In this document: positions 20,479 to 32,098 of the stretch, piece after piece
Layout of the letters: each line of letters begins with the position of its first letter
Numbering within the stretch: position 1 is the first letter of the stretch
Source of the DNA: Musa acuminata AAA Group
Taxonomy: Eukaryota > Streptophyta > Magnoliopsida > Zingiberales > Musaceae
NCBI RefSeq assembly: GCF_036884655.1
Contig: NC_088354.1
Span: 17,927,001 to 17,991,000 of the forward strand
Length of the DNA stretch: 64,000 nt
Direction of reading: 5' to 3'
Translations under genes and position numbers: made by a program
The notes under the pieces: generated by a model
Databases searched by the model: none
What the model saw: only the letters and a program-made list of their open reading frames with translations
What the model was told of the DNA's origin: nothing

Positions 20479-22064
20479 ATGACATTTGCCGATAACCAAG
20501 AGGGTCACTCAATTACACGTCCGCCCATGTTCAATGGAACAGATTACACCTATTGGAAGACTAGAATGAGAATTTTCTAATTTCTATAGATTTTGAATTA
20601 TGGAACATTGTAGAAAATGACTTTCAAAAGTCTTTTCTTCCAATGGATGATTGGAATGAGTTGGAGAAGAAGACTTTCGCTTTAAATGCCAAGGCTATAA
20701 ATGTCTTGTTTTGTGCTTTGGATAAAAACGAGTTCAATCGAGTATCGATTTGTGAAATAGCTTTTGATATTTGGCATACACTCGAAGTTACTCACGAAGG
20801 CACTAGTAAAGGAGTCAAAAATTAATCTTTTAGTCCATACTTATGAGTTGTTTCGGATGAAACCGAGTAAGACCATTGGAGACATGTACACCCGATTTAT
20901 GGATGTCGTCAATGATTTAAAAAGACTTGGTAAAAGTTTTTATAATTGTGAACTTGTTAATAAAATCTTGAGATCTCTTATAAAGAGTTGGGACCCTTAA
21001 GTAACGACCATTCAAGAGGCTAAGGATTTAAATAACTTTCCTTTCAAAGAATTTATCGGGTCACTAATGACCTATGAGATGACTTACAATGCTTATAAAT
21101 AGCTTGAGAACAACATTCCAAAGAACAGGAAGGATATGACACTAAAAACTCAAGAAGACCATTTGAAAGAAAATTCAAGTGATGAAGACTATGATGATGA
21201 CTTGGCACTTTTGACAAGAAAGTTCAAAAAATTCATAAAAAGGAATAAGTTTAAAAATGACACTAAAAATAAATTTGAACCCAAGAAAGAACAAGTCATA
21301 TGCTACAAATACAAGAAGCCGGGATATTTCAAAAGCGAATGTCCCCAAGCAAAGAAGAAACAACCAAAGAAGAAGAAGAAGCTCTTAAAGCAATGTGGGA
21401 CGACACAAGTGCATCCGAAGAAGAGGAGCAAACCAACACAAAGCAAGTTGCTCACTACGCGCTAATGGCTATTGGAGATGAGGCAAACAGTTCATTAGAT
21501 GCAAATTTATTTTTTGATGAATTACTAAGTGCTTTTTATAATTTATTCGATAAATATAAATTAGTTAGTAAAAAATATAAATTATTAAAAAAATAAGAAT
21601 GCTTCTCTTGCTAGTGATTTTGATAGACTAAAAATTGAGCATGATGATAGTTTAGCTCCTTGCACAAAATGCGATGAATTAGAAACGCTTAAAAAGGAAA
21701 ATCTACAACTATATAAAATCTTGAAAAAATTTGAAATAGGTAGCAAATCTTTAAACATGATTCTTGTAAGCAAAAATCATATTCATAGAAGAGATGGAAT
21801 CGGTTTTGTGAGTAACACTCATAAAATCCAACCATCTTTGTTAAAGGTCCAACTTTGCATGTTTCACCCCAAAATAAATTTAACTTTTGTTACAAATTTG
21901 GACATATTGCTTATCAATGTCCATTTAAAAAATATAGTCTACACAAATTGATTTGGATTCCTAAAGGAACCGTAAAGAAATCCATGCAAAATGATAAATT
22001 AAGCTGATCAATTTTTGAGGCACCCAAGGTCAAATGAGTACCTAAAAATCATCCTTTTTTATAG
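20479..22064 (+). pseudogene. gag of element D, broken
   Basis: ATG at 20479 begins a frame with R-P-P-M-F-N-G-T-D-Y-T-Y-W-K-T-R-M and hits a stop after about 33 codons. The rest of the capsid core follows in changing frames (for example 20643-20820, 20764-21000). A zinc knuckle region is at about 21299-21345 (ICYKYKKPGYFKSECP); its second Cys and its His are both replaced by Tyr. Downstream lie the acidic segment and the coiled-coil-like C-terminal half (21460-21760), a second CCHC-like motif (NFCYKFGHIAYQC-type, about 21880-21925) and the border TAG at 22062-22064. When intact it would form the particle shell; here it cannot. Confidence 0.8.
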
Positions 22065-25000
22065 AAACATTTACCATAACAAGCTAGTAGCAAGAGATGG
22101 TACATTGACAGTGGATGCTTAAGGCATATTATTTGAGGTCCATCTCAATTCTCTAAGCTCATAATCCTAGACGAAGGATATGTCACATTCGGAGACAACA
22201 ATAGGGTAAAATCATTGGCAAAGGAACCATAGGTAATAAATCTAACTTTTTTTATTGAAGATGTGTTGTTGGTTGATAGCTTAAAGCATAACCTTTTAAG
22301 TATTAGTCAATGTGTGATAAATTATACACCATTAGATTTGAATACAATGCTTGCATTATTGAAAAACCATACAAAAACACATCTATGATTACTTTAAAAC
22401 AAAATAATGTATACACTATTGACATTGATGATCTTTGTAATGAAGTATGTTTTTCGATTTTAAATGATGATGCTTGGCTTTGGCATAGGAGATTAGGTCA
22501 TGCTAGCATGAAACTAATCTCTCAAATCTCATCTAAAGAACTTGTAAGAGGAATTCCTCACATTAAGTTCGTTAAAGACAATATGTATGATGCATGTTAA
22601 CTAGGAAAACAAATAAAAGGTAGTTTCAAACCAAAAAATCAAATAAGCACTTCTAGACCATTGCAGATGATCCATATGAATTTGTTTGGACCAATTGCAA
22701 CATCAAGCCTAGGAGGTAGCAAATACACCTTTGTCATGGCAAACAATTATAGTATATGCACTTGGACTTACTTCTTGGCACACAAAAGTGATTGCTTTAG
22801 GTTTTTTTTTTAAGTTTTATAAACTTGTTCAAAATGAAAAGGATTTTATGATTTCATCAATTCGAAGTGATCATGGTGGTAAATTTCAAAACCGTGATTT
22901 CCAAGATTTTTGTGAATCAAATGGATACAACCATAATTTCTTTACTTCGAGAAATCCTCAACAAAATGGAATAGTAGAAAGAAAAAATAGAAACTTATAA
23001 GAAATGACAAGAACCATGTTAAACGAACATAGTCTACCCAAATATTTTTGGGCCAAAGCCATAAATACGACATGCTATGTCATGAATAGGGTTCTAGTAA
23101 GACCATTACTCTCCAAAACTCCTTATGAGTTGTGGAACAATAAAAAACCTAATGTTTCATATTTTAAAGTTTTTAAGTGTAAATATTTTATTTTAAATGA
23201 AAAAGATGTCTTAGGAAAGTTTGATGCAAAATCCGATAAAGGGATTTTTGTTGACTATTCTTTTATTTCTAATGCCTTTTGTATCTTTAACAAAAAAATT
23301 TTGGTTATAGATGAATTTATTCATGTTGTTTTTAATGAAGTTTCCAGAGTTAAAAAAAATTATTTTGATGATAATCTTAATTTTGATGCTTTGAATTTAA
23401 ATAAAACCCTTTCTCCATCTAGCAACTTGGATGCATCTTCTTCCGAACAATCTTTACCTAAGAAATAAAAGTATGTAGATGCTCATCCTAAGGAGCTAAT
23501 CATAGGAGACACATCAAAAGGGGGTTCAAACTCATTTTTCTCCAAAGAATTTTTGTGCTAATGCCGCATTTCTTTCTTAAATTGAGCCTAAATGTATTGA
23601 TGAGGACTTGAAAGATGATTCATGGGTTATCGCAATGCAAGAAGAGTTGAACCAATTTGAGAGAAATGAGGTGTGGAAGCTTGTTCCAAGACCAAATGAC
23701 CATTTAGTTATTGGTACTAAATGGATCTTTAGAAATAAGCAAGATGAATTTGGTATCATGGTTAGAAACAAGGCTAGATTAGTGGCCAAGGGTTTCAACT
23801 AAGAAGAATGTATCGATTATGAAGAAACCTTCGCTCCTATGGTACGATTAGAAACTATAAGAATGCTCCTTGCCTATGCTAGTAGTAATGATTTTAGGTT
23901 ATTTCAAATAGATGTTAAAAGTGTTTTTCTTAATGGTTTTCTTTCCGAAGAAGTATATGTTGAACAACCTCCCAGATTTGAGAATGATAATTTCCCTAAT
24001 CATGTGTTTAAATTGACTAAAGCTCTCTATGGATTGAAACAAGTCCCAAGGGCTTGGTATGAGAGACTTAGCTCCTTTCTTATTCAAAATAATCTCTAAA
24101 GTCAAGGTCGATAGCACATTATTTATTAAAAATTTTAAAAATAATTTTCTTATTGTTCAAATATATGTTGATGATATTATCTTTGTTTTTACAAATGAAT
24201 CTTTATGCAAATCGTTTGCTAAGAGTATGAGCCTAGAGTTTGAAATAAGCCTAATGGGGGAACTAACCTTCTTTTTAGGCTTACAAATCAAATAACTTAC
24301 TGATGACATTTTTATTAGTAAAACAAAATATGCATTAGACTTGCTAAAATGATTTAATATATATAGTTCAAAGGCTATTAGTACTCCTATGAGTACCTCC
24401 ACTAAATTAGAGATTGATGAAGGTGGAGAAAGCTTTGATCAAAAAACTTATAGGGATATGATAGGTAGTTTATTATACCTCACCGTAACTAGACTAGACA
24501 TCATGTTTAGAGTAGGACTTTGTGCTATGTTTCAATCTAACCCCAAGCAGTTTCATTTAAAAGTCATCAAAATTATTTTTAGACATCTAAAAGGAACTCC
24601 TAAACTAGGATTGTGATATCCAAAATCTAAAAATTTTGAATTACTTAGTTATACCGATGCTGATTTTGCTTGTTACTAAATAGATAGAAAAAATATATTC
24701 AGAACATGTCAATTTTTAGGACACGTACTTGTCTCTTGGTCTTCCAAGAAACAAAACTCAATTGTATTATCCACAACCGAAGTTGAGTATATTGCAGCAG
24801 GTGCATGCTGTGCTCAAGTTATATAGATGAAAAACACTTTAGAGGATTATGGAATTCACTTGAAGAATATACCTATAAAGTGTGATAACACAAGTGTAAT
24901 ATGTTTAACAAAAAATCCTATTTAGCACTCTAGAACTAAACATATTGATATTAAGCATCATTTTATATGAGATCATATAAATAATCATGATGTAATCTTA

Positions 25001-25120
25001 GAATTTATTGACATGAAATATCAATTAACTGATATTTTTACAAAACCTTTGATTGAGGAATAATTTGATTTTATAAAAAAAGAATTAGGTATGCTAAATT
25101 TCTTGGATACATTAGTTCAT
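22065..25120 (+). pseudogene. pol of element D, broken (protease, integrase, RT, RNase H)
   Basis: Protease remnant with 'SKRWYIDSGC' right after the border stop. The pre-integrase zinc domain is 22440-22610 (HRRLGHASM ... CDAC-type, with the last Cys followed by a stop). The integrase core is about 22660-23000, with 'RSDHGGKF' and 'QQNGIVERKN' preserved, the second Asp and the Glu of the DDE triad. RT is 23608-24340, with 'GTKWIFRNK', 'AYASSNDFRLFQIDVKS', 'ALYGLKQ' and the catalytic 'YVDD' near 24165. TGA follows 'LLK' at 24351-24353, shared with other copies. RNase H is 24389-25115. A stop at 'NL*EM' (about 22997) is shared with E. Many stops and frameshifts are present; non-functional. Confidence 0.8.
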
Positions 25121-25394
25121 CTTTAAATTTTTCTTCGGATTTTCTTATTGAACTCTATTTTATAAGATCATTCACTTGAATCATGGACTTATGTTATGTG
25201 TAATGAGCCATATGAATTTTTTTTATATATACGAATTTTATGTGATGTTTGTGTACGAATTGTCTCCTCTTATGGTGTGAATTTTCTCCTCTTACAAAAG
25301 TAGAACCTATGATGTTTGTGTGCACCACATAATGATAAAAATCTTACAAGATGGAGCCACACATTATTTGCACCACACTACAAGCAGTGTTCAC

Positions 25395-25511
25395 TGCTTG
25401 TAGGCGGTGGCACCGTCCAACTAGCAGTAGCACCAACAGTGGTCATGGGTTGTCAATGGTAGCATCGCCCAGCCGGCGATGCCAGCACCCACAACCTGCC
25501 CTATATAAAGA
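25395..25511 (+). promoter_or_regulatory. Candidate internal promoter upstream of the accessory ORF (element D)
   Basis: After 280 bases of AT-rich sequence following pol, a GC-rich block carries box-like words (GGCGGTGGCACCGTCC, GCAGTAGCACC, AATGGTAGCATCGCCC, GGCGATGCCAGCACC). It ends in a TATA box, CCCTATATAAAG (TATA at 25503). The accessory ATG is 265 bases further. The arrangement of boxes then TATA is the one seen in the LTR promoters of the same family, and element G has the same arrangement at 40020-40101. Confidence 0.55.
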
Positions 25512-25767
25512 ATAAGTTAGGGTTGACGGTAGAACCGACCCCAACTCATTCTACACCTTTCCAAAGTGCCCCAAACCTCTTGATCCTCTTGCTCACCCTC
25601 TAGCAACTCAAAAGAATCCCCATTTTTTACTAAATCAAGGATCAATCTCAACCATCCTTTTAGTGATCACAAAAAGGAAAAATTACTAAGGTAATCTATA
25701 AACCAAATTAATTCCCCCTTTGCATTACTTATTCTTGCCTCTTATTTATCTTCAAATTGTAGTCTCC

Positions 25768-26773
25768 ATGACTTCTAGAAGATCCTCTAGGGATAAAGGG
25801 AAGAGGAGATTAGATGAAACCTATGACTCCCTACTTTTCGATTCTCATCAACATGCCCTTAAATTTTCAACCATAGAATCTAGAAATATTCATAAGGGTA
25901 AATATGTTGATTTAGAGGAGTTAAGTGATTTGGAACCTATTCAATAGTTTGCTAACCTAGATATCCTCACAATCCTTCAAATATGTGAGCCTATCTATCT
26001 TAGACTTTTTAGATTGTTCTATAATAATTTGCATGTGGATGAACACGATAGGATCTCCACTTATCTCTTAGGACATCATATACCTATTACAGATAGCGTA
26101 ATTTATAACCTTATATGAATTGCAGAGAAAAATAGATGCTGTTATTTTAGAGAATAATAGGATGAAGCATTAGTTGGGATCGCATATTCTGAAGCCTTAA
26201 GAACCATCTTCGGTAATCGTAACTTATCTATTCTTCCAAAAAGCTGTGAACATTTATTACATTTCAACACCAAACTACTTCATCACATCTTGATAAGAAT
26301 TAAATTCCAAAACAATATCATCATGATGAAGTTAACTAAATGGAAATAGGAACGATATATTGGATCATGAAAGGACATGAAAATTATTTTAGCTACCTAA
26401 TATAACAAAACATGATTGAACTATCGAAAAAGGATATGATGCTTCCATATGGTAGCCCGATCACAAGACTAATCTATGTTTATGACAAAGTTATCCCACC
26501 TGACGAAGAAGTTATGAAACTAGATAGATTTAATATCATAAATAAAAACTTACTTTGAAGATTAAGGTGTATATTCAGAAATGGGATATGGACTAGATTA
26601 CCTAGAAGGACTGATCCCCTCCCACCTGATCCAGAACCTAAAATGCCAATATTTAGGGGTAATCAATCTCCTCCTACTAGTTCTTTTAGGGCAACACCTC
26701 TAGTAGAGCAAGCACCTCCCTCATCTACCGATGACATAGGGACTTGAATGGATTGATTTGAACAATATCAAGA
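25768..26773 (+). pseudogene. Accessory ORF of element D (plant transposon-protein-like), part 1
   Basis: Starts M-T-S-R-R-S-S-R-D-K-G-K-R-R, a basic, possibly nuclear-targeting N-terminus, and aligns along its length with the G copy at 49244. Landmarks are 'KYVDLEELSDLEPIQ', 'LFRLFYNNLHVDEH', 'STYLLGHHIPIT', 'MIELSKKDMMLPYG', 'EEVMKLDRFNIIN' and 'TRLPRRTDPLPPDPEP'. The middle (short Tyr-rich 'FYxNL' motif, 'G..I' strand) recalls the putative plant transposon protein domain often listed as Transposase_32; that is recognition from memory. The C-terminus is proline-rich, then a coiled-coil-like Gln/Leu segment. Stops include TAG after 'EPIQ' and TAA at 26403-26405. It is interrupted by element E; the last codons are at 34949-35051. 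Confidence 0.65.
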
Positions 26774-28070
26774 TGTTAGGATTGGAGCGGCACTAAGAGG
26801 GGGGGGTGAATTAGTGCAGCGGATTAAATCTTTGGTTTCGACAAATCTTTTTGATACGATAAAAACCGAACTTGAAAAGCTTAACTTGAACGTGTGTTCG
26901 TAAAGGTATGCAGCAAAGGTAATGAGGAAATAAAGCACGTAAGAAGGTTTGCAGTAATGTAAATAGCGATAATAAAATGCAAACTAGAGATCACGTCGAT
27001 TTTAAAGTGGTTCGATCAAATGACCTACATCCACTTGCGAGGCCCTCTTCGATGAGGCTCCCACCTTCCACTAGCAAATCTCTTGAAGGGGAAGGGCAAA
27101 TACCCCTCTTACAACTTTTTACAAGCGGTTCACACTCTTACAAATTTTCAGCAAGAAAGAAGGAGGTGAACACTCTAGCAAATTGAAAACAAGACTTGCT
27201 AAGACTTTTCTAAGACCTTTCTCTCAATCAATTGCTTCACAAAAAGTTGTTATCTCAGCTGAGAATTGAGGGGTATTTATAGGCCTCAAGAGGATTCAAA
27301 TTTGAGCTCCAAAATTTGAATTCTCTTTGGTTCCCGATGCTGGCGGCGCCACCGCCTGTTAGTGGCGGTGCCACCGCCTGTTAGTGGCGGTGCCACCGCC
27401 TGTCAGTGTCTGACACTGACAGTGGTCTGGCGGTGCCACCGCCCAGCCAAGCGGTGCCACCGCCTGGCTCTCGGGTGCTGGGCGGTGCCATTGCCCAGCC
27501 AGGCGGTGCCACCGCCTGGCTCTCGGGTTCTAGGCGGTGCCACCGCCAGACCCTTCGGTTCACAGGTTGGGCTTTAAGTTCAGCCCAAACCAAGTCTTAT
27601 TTTGGGCCCAATTGGCCCCTAACCAGGATATAGGATTATCTTTTAATCCTAATCCTAATTACTTATGAACTACATAACTAAAAACATCCCAAGCAAGTTT
27701 TCAATCGCGAACGTCGAGTCTTGTTCCGGCGAGCTTTCCGACGAACTTCTTCCGACGGACTCCCTGCAAGCTCTCGATCTTATGATGACTTCAACGAGTA
27801 GCCGAGCCTTCTCGGTGATCTCCGCGAACCTCCGACGATCTCTTCGACCAACTTCCAAAAATTTCGATAGGTTCTCGATTTCTTCTCGGTTGGTTCCGGC
27901 AGCATCTCCAACGATTCTTCGGACTCTTAAACGTCCATCGAACTTGACTCCGGTATTCTTGCTTTATGTTTTCTGGTTATCGTAGTTAATCCTGCACACT
28001 TAACTCAATAATATGGATTAGATCAATTAACCCATCAATTGATTTTATCATCAAAATCCGAGATTCAACA
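26774..28070 (-). repeat. Element E 3' LTR
   Basis: About 1297 bp; TGTTAGGATTGG...GATTCAACA in plus orientation. It contains eight GGCGGTGCCACCGCC-type boxes at about 27340-27555 and a TATA box on the minus strand at 27274-27281. It is preceded in sense by the tract AAAAAAGGGAGAGAT (28071-28087). Confidence 0.85.
27340..27556. repeat. Array of eight 15-bp palindromic boxes (E 3' LTR)
   Basis: GGCGGTGCCACCGCC, a near-perfect palindrome, occurs eight times with small variants at spacings of roughly 21 to 45 bases. The partner LTR has only four (34320-34432). It sits 60 bases upstream of the TATA box in sense direction. Confidence 0.8.
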
Positions 28071-29061
28071 ATCTCTCCCTTTTTTATGATGACAATCAAT
28101 TGATGACGGAGTTAAACATAACTCCCCCTATCTATATGCCATATTATGAGAAGATAAAAACACTTGAATTCTATCCCATTGAATTCAAGCATAAACCGAT
28201 AAGTTCTAACCGTTGAACTTATCGTTATTCTCATTAAGCATAAGTAAATACGAAACTTCGATGAAAATCATATTCAAGTCGAATGATAAGAGACAATTTT
28301 TACTACGATAGGAGATAAAGATTTTCAACATGAATTTCATGATATAAATGTAAGGCATGATTTCATATGATCAACCAATCTAAAAACTTACGATATACTC
28401 AAGGATTTTGCAAGGCATATAAGATATTTGTATCATACAAGCTCTTATAATTCATATAAGTCATGTTATCGATGCGCATAAGATATTTTCATTAAGTCAT
28501 GCTATCAAAATGGTATAAGTCATCACTTAGTCATCACTTCTCCCCCTTTGTCATTAAAAAAAGGGAATGAGACTTGAAGCAAATAATTTGTGATTATAAC
28601 ATCAGGAATTCAGCATTGATCTTACAAAAATTCATCATTCAAAATTAAGTATGCTAAAATATTTACGCAGAGTTCATCTTAAAGGAAAATTCAGCATTCA
28701 TCCATTTTATCAAATCTCTTCTTTCTATAAATAACATAAATTGTAGGTGTACAAAGAAGAGATTGTGATTAAAAAAATTTCAAGTAGTAACTCCAATAAG
28801 TCAAGATCATAATTCGAATACAAACTCAATCAAATTCAAATCGTCAACTTGAAACTCATAATCAAGCCATCAAAATCAATTTCGAGATTCACAAAATATC
28901 ATAAAATCATTAATCTTGATCAGATGGGAGTGGGGTTTAACTCAAGATAGGATAAGGTAATTTAACATGTCATTTAGAATCGAAAGAGAAGGATCAAATT
29001 CACCGAGGAACGGAGAGAGGATAAAAAACTTTACGGAAAATCCATTCAAACAAGTTTATTC
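28071..29061 (-). other. Element E 3' untranslated region
   Basis: No coding frame and no accessory gene between RNase H and the LTR. It includes the polypurine tract at 28071-28087 and an upstream purine run (ATAGATAGGGGGAGTTATG in sense, about 28112-28134). Confidence 0.65.
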
Positions 29062-32000
29062 TTAGGGACAATTTAACATACCTAATTCCCTTCTAATGAA
29101 TTCAAATTGGTCTTCATTCGAAGCTTTTGTAAATATATCTGCTAATTGATGCTTTGTGTCAATGAATTCTAGAACAACATTATTGTTAAGGACATGATCG
29201 CGTATGAAATGATGCATAACAACGATGTGCTTAGTTCTAGAGTGCTGAATTAGATTTTTAGTAAGACATATGGCACTAGTATTATCACATTTTATGGGAA
29301 TGTTTTTGAAGTGAATTACATAGTCTTCTAATGTATTTTTCATCCAAACAACTTGTGCACAGCATGCACTTGCAACAATGTATTTGGCTTCCACCGTAGA
29401 TAGTGCAACTGAATTTTGTTTCTTGGAAGTCCAAGAAACAAGTGCATGTCCTAAAAATTAGCATGTTCCGGATGTACTTTTTCTATCTATCCTGCATCCG
29501 CCAAAATCGGCATCTGCATAAGCTATTAAATCGAATTTTTCATATTTTGGATACCACAATCCTAAATTTGGAGTTCCTTTAAGATACCTAAATATTCTTT
29601 TAACACTCTTAATATGAGATAATTTAGGATTAGATTGAAACCTAGCGCAAAGTCCTACACTAAACATAATATCTGGTCTAGTCGCGGTGAGGTAGAGTAG
29701 ACTACCTATCATTCCCCTATATGTTTTTTGATCGAAATTTTCACTATTTTCATTCATATCTAACTTAGTCGAAGTACTCATAGGGGTGCTTATTGCTTTT
29801 GAATTATCCATGTTAAATCATTTTAACAATTCTAATGTATATTTAGATTGGTTAAGAAATATACCATCACTAAGTTGTTTGATTTGTAATCCTAAAAAGA
29901 AAGTTAATTCACCCATTAAACTCATTTCAAATTCATGACTCATACATTTGGCAAATGATTCACATAGTGATTCATCCGAAGAGCCAAAAATAATATCGTC
30001 AACATAAATTTGCACAATAAGAAAATTATTTTCAAAATGTTTGATAAACAATGTAGTATCAACCTTCCCTTTGGTAAAATTATTTAAAATAAGAAAGGAA
30101 TTAAGCCTTTCATACCAAGCTCTAGGAGCTTGTTTCAAGCCATAGAGAGCCTTAGTCAATTTGAATACATGATTAGGAAGAAGAAAAGTTTCAAATCCGG
30201 GAGGTTGTTCGACATATACTTCTTCGGAAATAAAACAATTCAAGAAGGCACTTTTGACATCCATTTGAAACAGTTTAAAATTATTACTACTAGCATAGGC
30301 AAGGAGCATCCTAATGGCTTCTAATCTTGCCACAAGAGTGAAGGTTTCTTCGTAGTCGATACCTTCTTCTTGGTTGAAACCTTTGGCCACTAATCTAGCA
30401 TTGTTTCTAACCACAATACCATTTTCGTCTTGCTTGTTTCTAAAGACCCATTTAGTACCAATGACTAAATGGTCACTGGGTCTAGGAACAAGCTTCCATA
30501 CCTTATTCCTCTCAAATTGATTTAATTTCTCTTGCATTGTAATAACCCAAAAATCATCTTTTAAGGCCTCGCCAATGCATTTAGGTTCGATTTGAGAAAG
30601 GAAGGCGGTGTTAGCACAAAAATTTTTGAAAGAGGAACGAGTTTGAACCCCTTTTGATGTTTCTCCTATAATTAGCTCCTTTGGATGAGCATCTATATAC
30701 TTCCATTCCTTGGGTAAGGAAATTTCGGAAGAAGGTGCATCCAAGTTGCTATTTTGAGGAGGGGGTTCATTTAAATTCAAATTCTCAAAACCAAGATCAT
30801 CATCAAAATCATTTTTCTTTAAATTAGAAATTTCATTAAAAACTACATGAATAGATTCTTCTATTACTAAGGTTCTTTTGTTAAAAACCTGAAAAGCCTT
30901 AGAAACGGAAGAGTAACCAAGAAAGATGCCTTTATCGGATTTAGCATCAAATTTTCCTAAGGCATCCCTTTCATTCAAAATAAAGCATTTACAACCGAAA
31001 ACTTTAAAATATGAAATATTTGGTTTTTTGTTGTTCCATAATTCATAGGGAGTTTTTGATAGGGATGGTCTTATTAGGACCCTATTCATGATGTAGCAAG
31101 TCGTATTCACGGCTTCGGCCTAAAAATACTTGGGTAGACTATGTTCATTTAACATCGTTCTTGCCATTTCTTATAGGTTTCTATTTTTTTTTTCAACTAC
31201 TTTATTTTGTTAGGATTCCTCGGAGTGGAGAAGTTGTGATTGTATCCATTAACTTCACAAAAATTTTGAAAGTCACAATTTTGAAATTCGCCACCGTGAT
31301 CACTCCAAATTGATGAAATCATGAAGCCTTTTTCGTTTTGAGTGAGTTTATAAAATTTAGAGAAACACTTGAAACAATCACTTTTGTGAGCTAAGAAATA
31401 GGTCCAAGTGTATCTAGTATAGTCATCCATAATTACAAACGCATATTTGCTTCCTCCTAGACTTGTCGTGTCAATTGGTCCAAATAAGTCCAAATGAATC
31501 AATTGTAATGGTCTAGTGGTGCTAATTTGAATTTTTGGTTTAAAACTAGTTTTTATTTGTTTACCTAGTTGACATGCATCGCATACTTTGTCCTTAATAA
31601 ACTTCATATTTGGAATTCCTCGTACTAATTCTCTAGATGAGATCTTAGATATTAGTTTCATGCTTGCATGGCCTAGTCTCCTATGCCAAAGCCAAGCATC
31701 ATCATTTAAAGCGGAGAAGCACATTTCATTACTTAGTTTATCAAGGTTGATGGTGTAGACATTATTTTATTTTAATACAATCATAGTTATGTTATGGTTT
31801 GGTTTTTCAATAATACACACATTTGATTCAAATCTAACGATATAACCTTTATCGCATAATTGACTAACACTCAAGAGATTATATTTCAATCCATCAACTA
31901 GTAAGACATCGAAAATTTTAATTTGTTACCTATGGTTCCCTTGCCAATGATTTTGCCTTGGTTGTTGTCTCCGAAGATGACGTACCCTTCTTCTTTGTTA

Positions 32001-32098
32001 GTGAGCATAGAGAAATGAGATGGATCTCCAGTCATATGTCTTGAGCATCCACTATCGAGATACCATCTCTTGCTCCTAGCTTGTGATGATGTATGTTT
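29062..32098 (-). pseudogene. pol of element E (protease, integrase, RT, RNase H), lightly damaged
   Basis: Downstream of the gag border UAG, the protease reads 'SKRWYLDSGCSRHMTG', with its D-S-G active site. The pre-integrase domain has H-R-R-L-G-H and C-D-A-C (31724-31540). The integrase core has 'HLDLFGP' and 'WSDHGGEF', the first two acidic residues of the triad. A frameshift near 31190 breaks the third. A 430-codon frame, 31110-29818, covers the integrase C-terminus and RT, including 'VIGTKWVFRNKQDENG', 'LFQMDVKSAFLN' and YVDD (30006-29995). UGA follows 'LLK' at 29820-29818; the same frame continues as 29811-29458 and, after UAA (Gln codon changed) at 29460-29458, as RNase H 29394-29062, with 'EAKYIVASACCAQVVW' and 'DNTSAICLTKN'. 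Few lesions, so once active. Confidence 0.85.
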
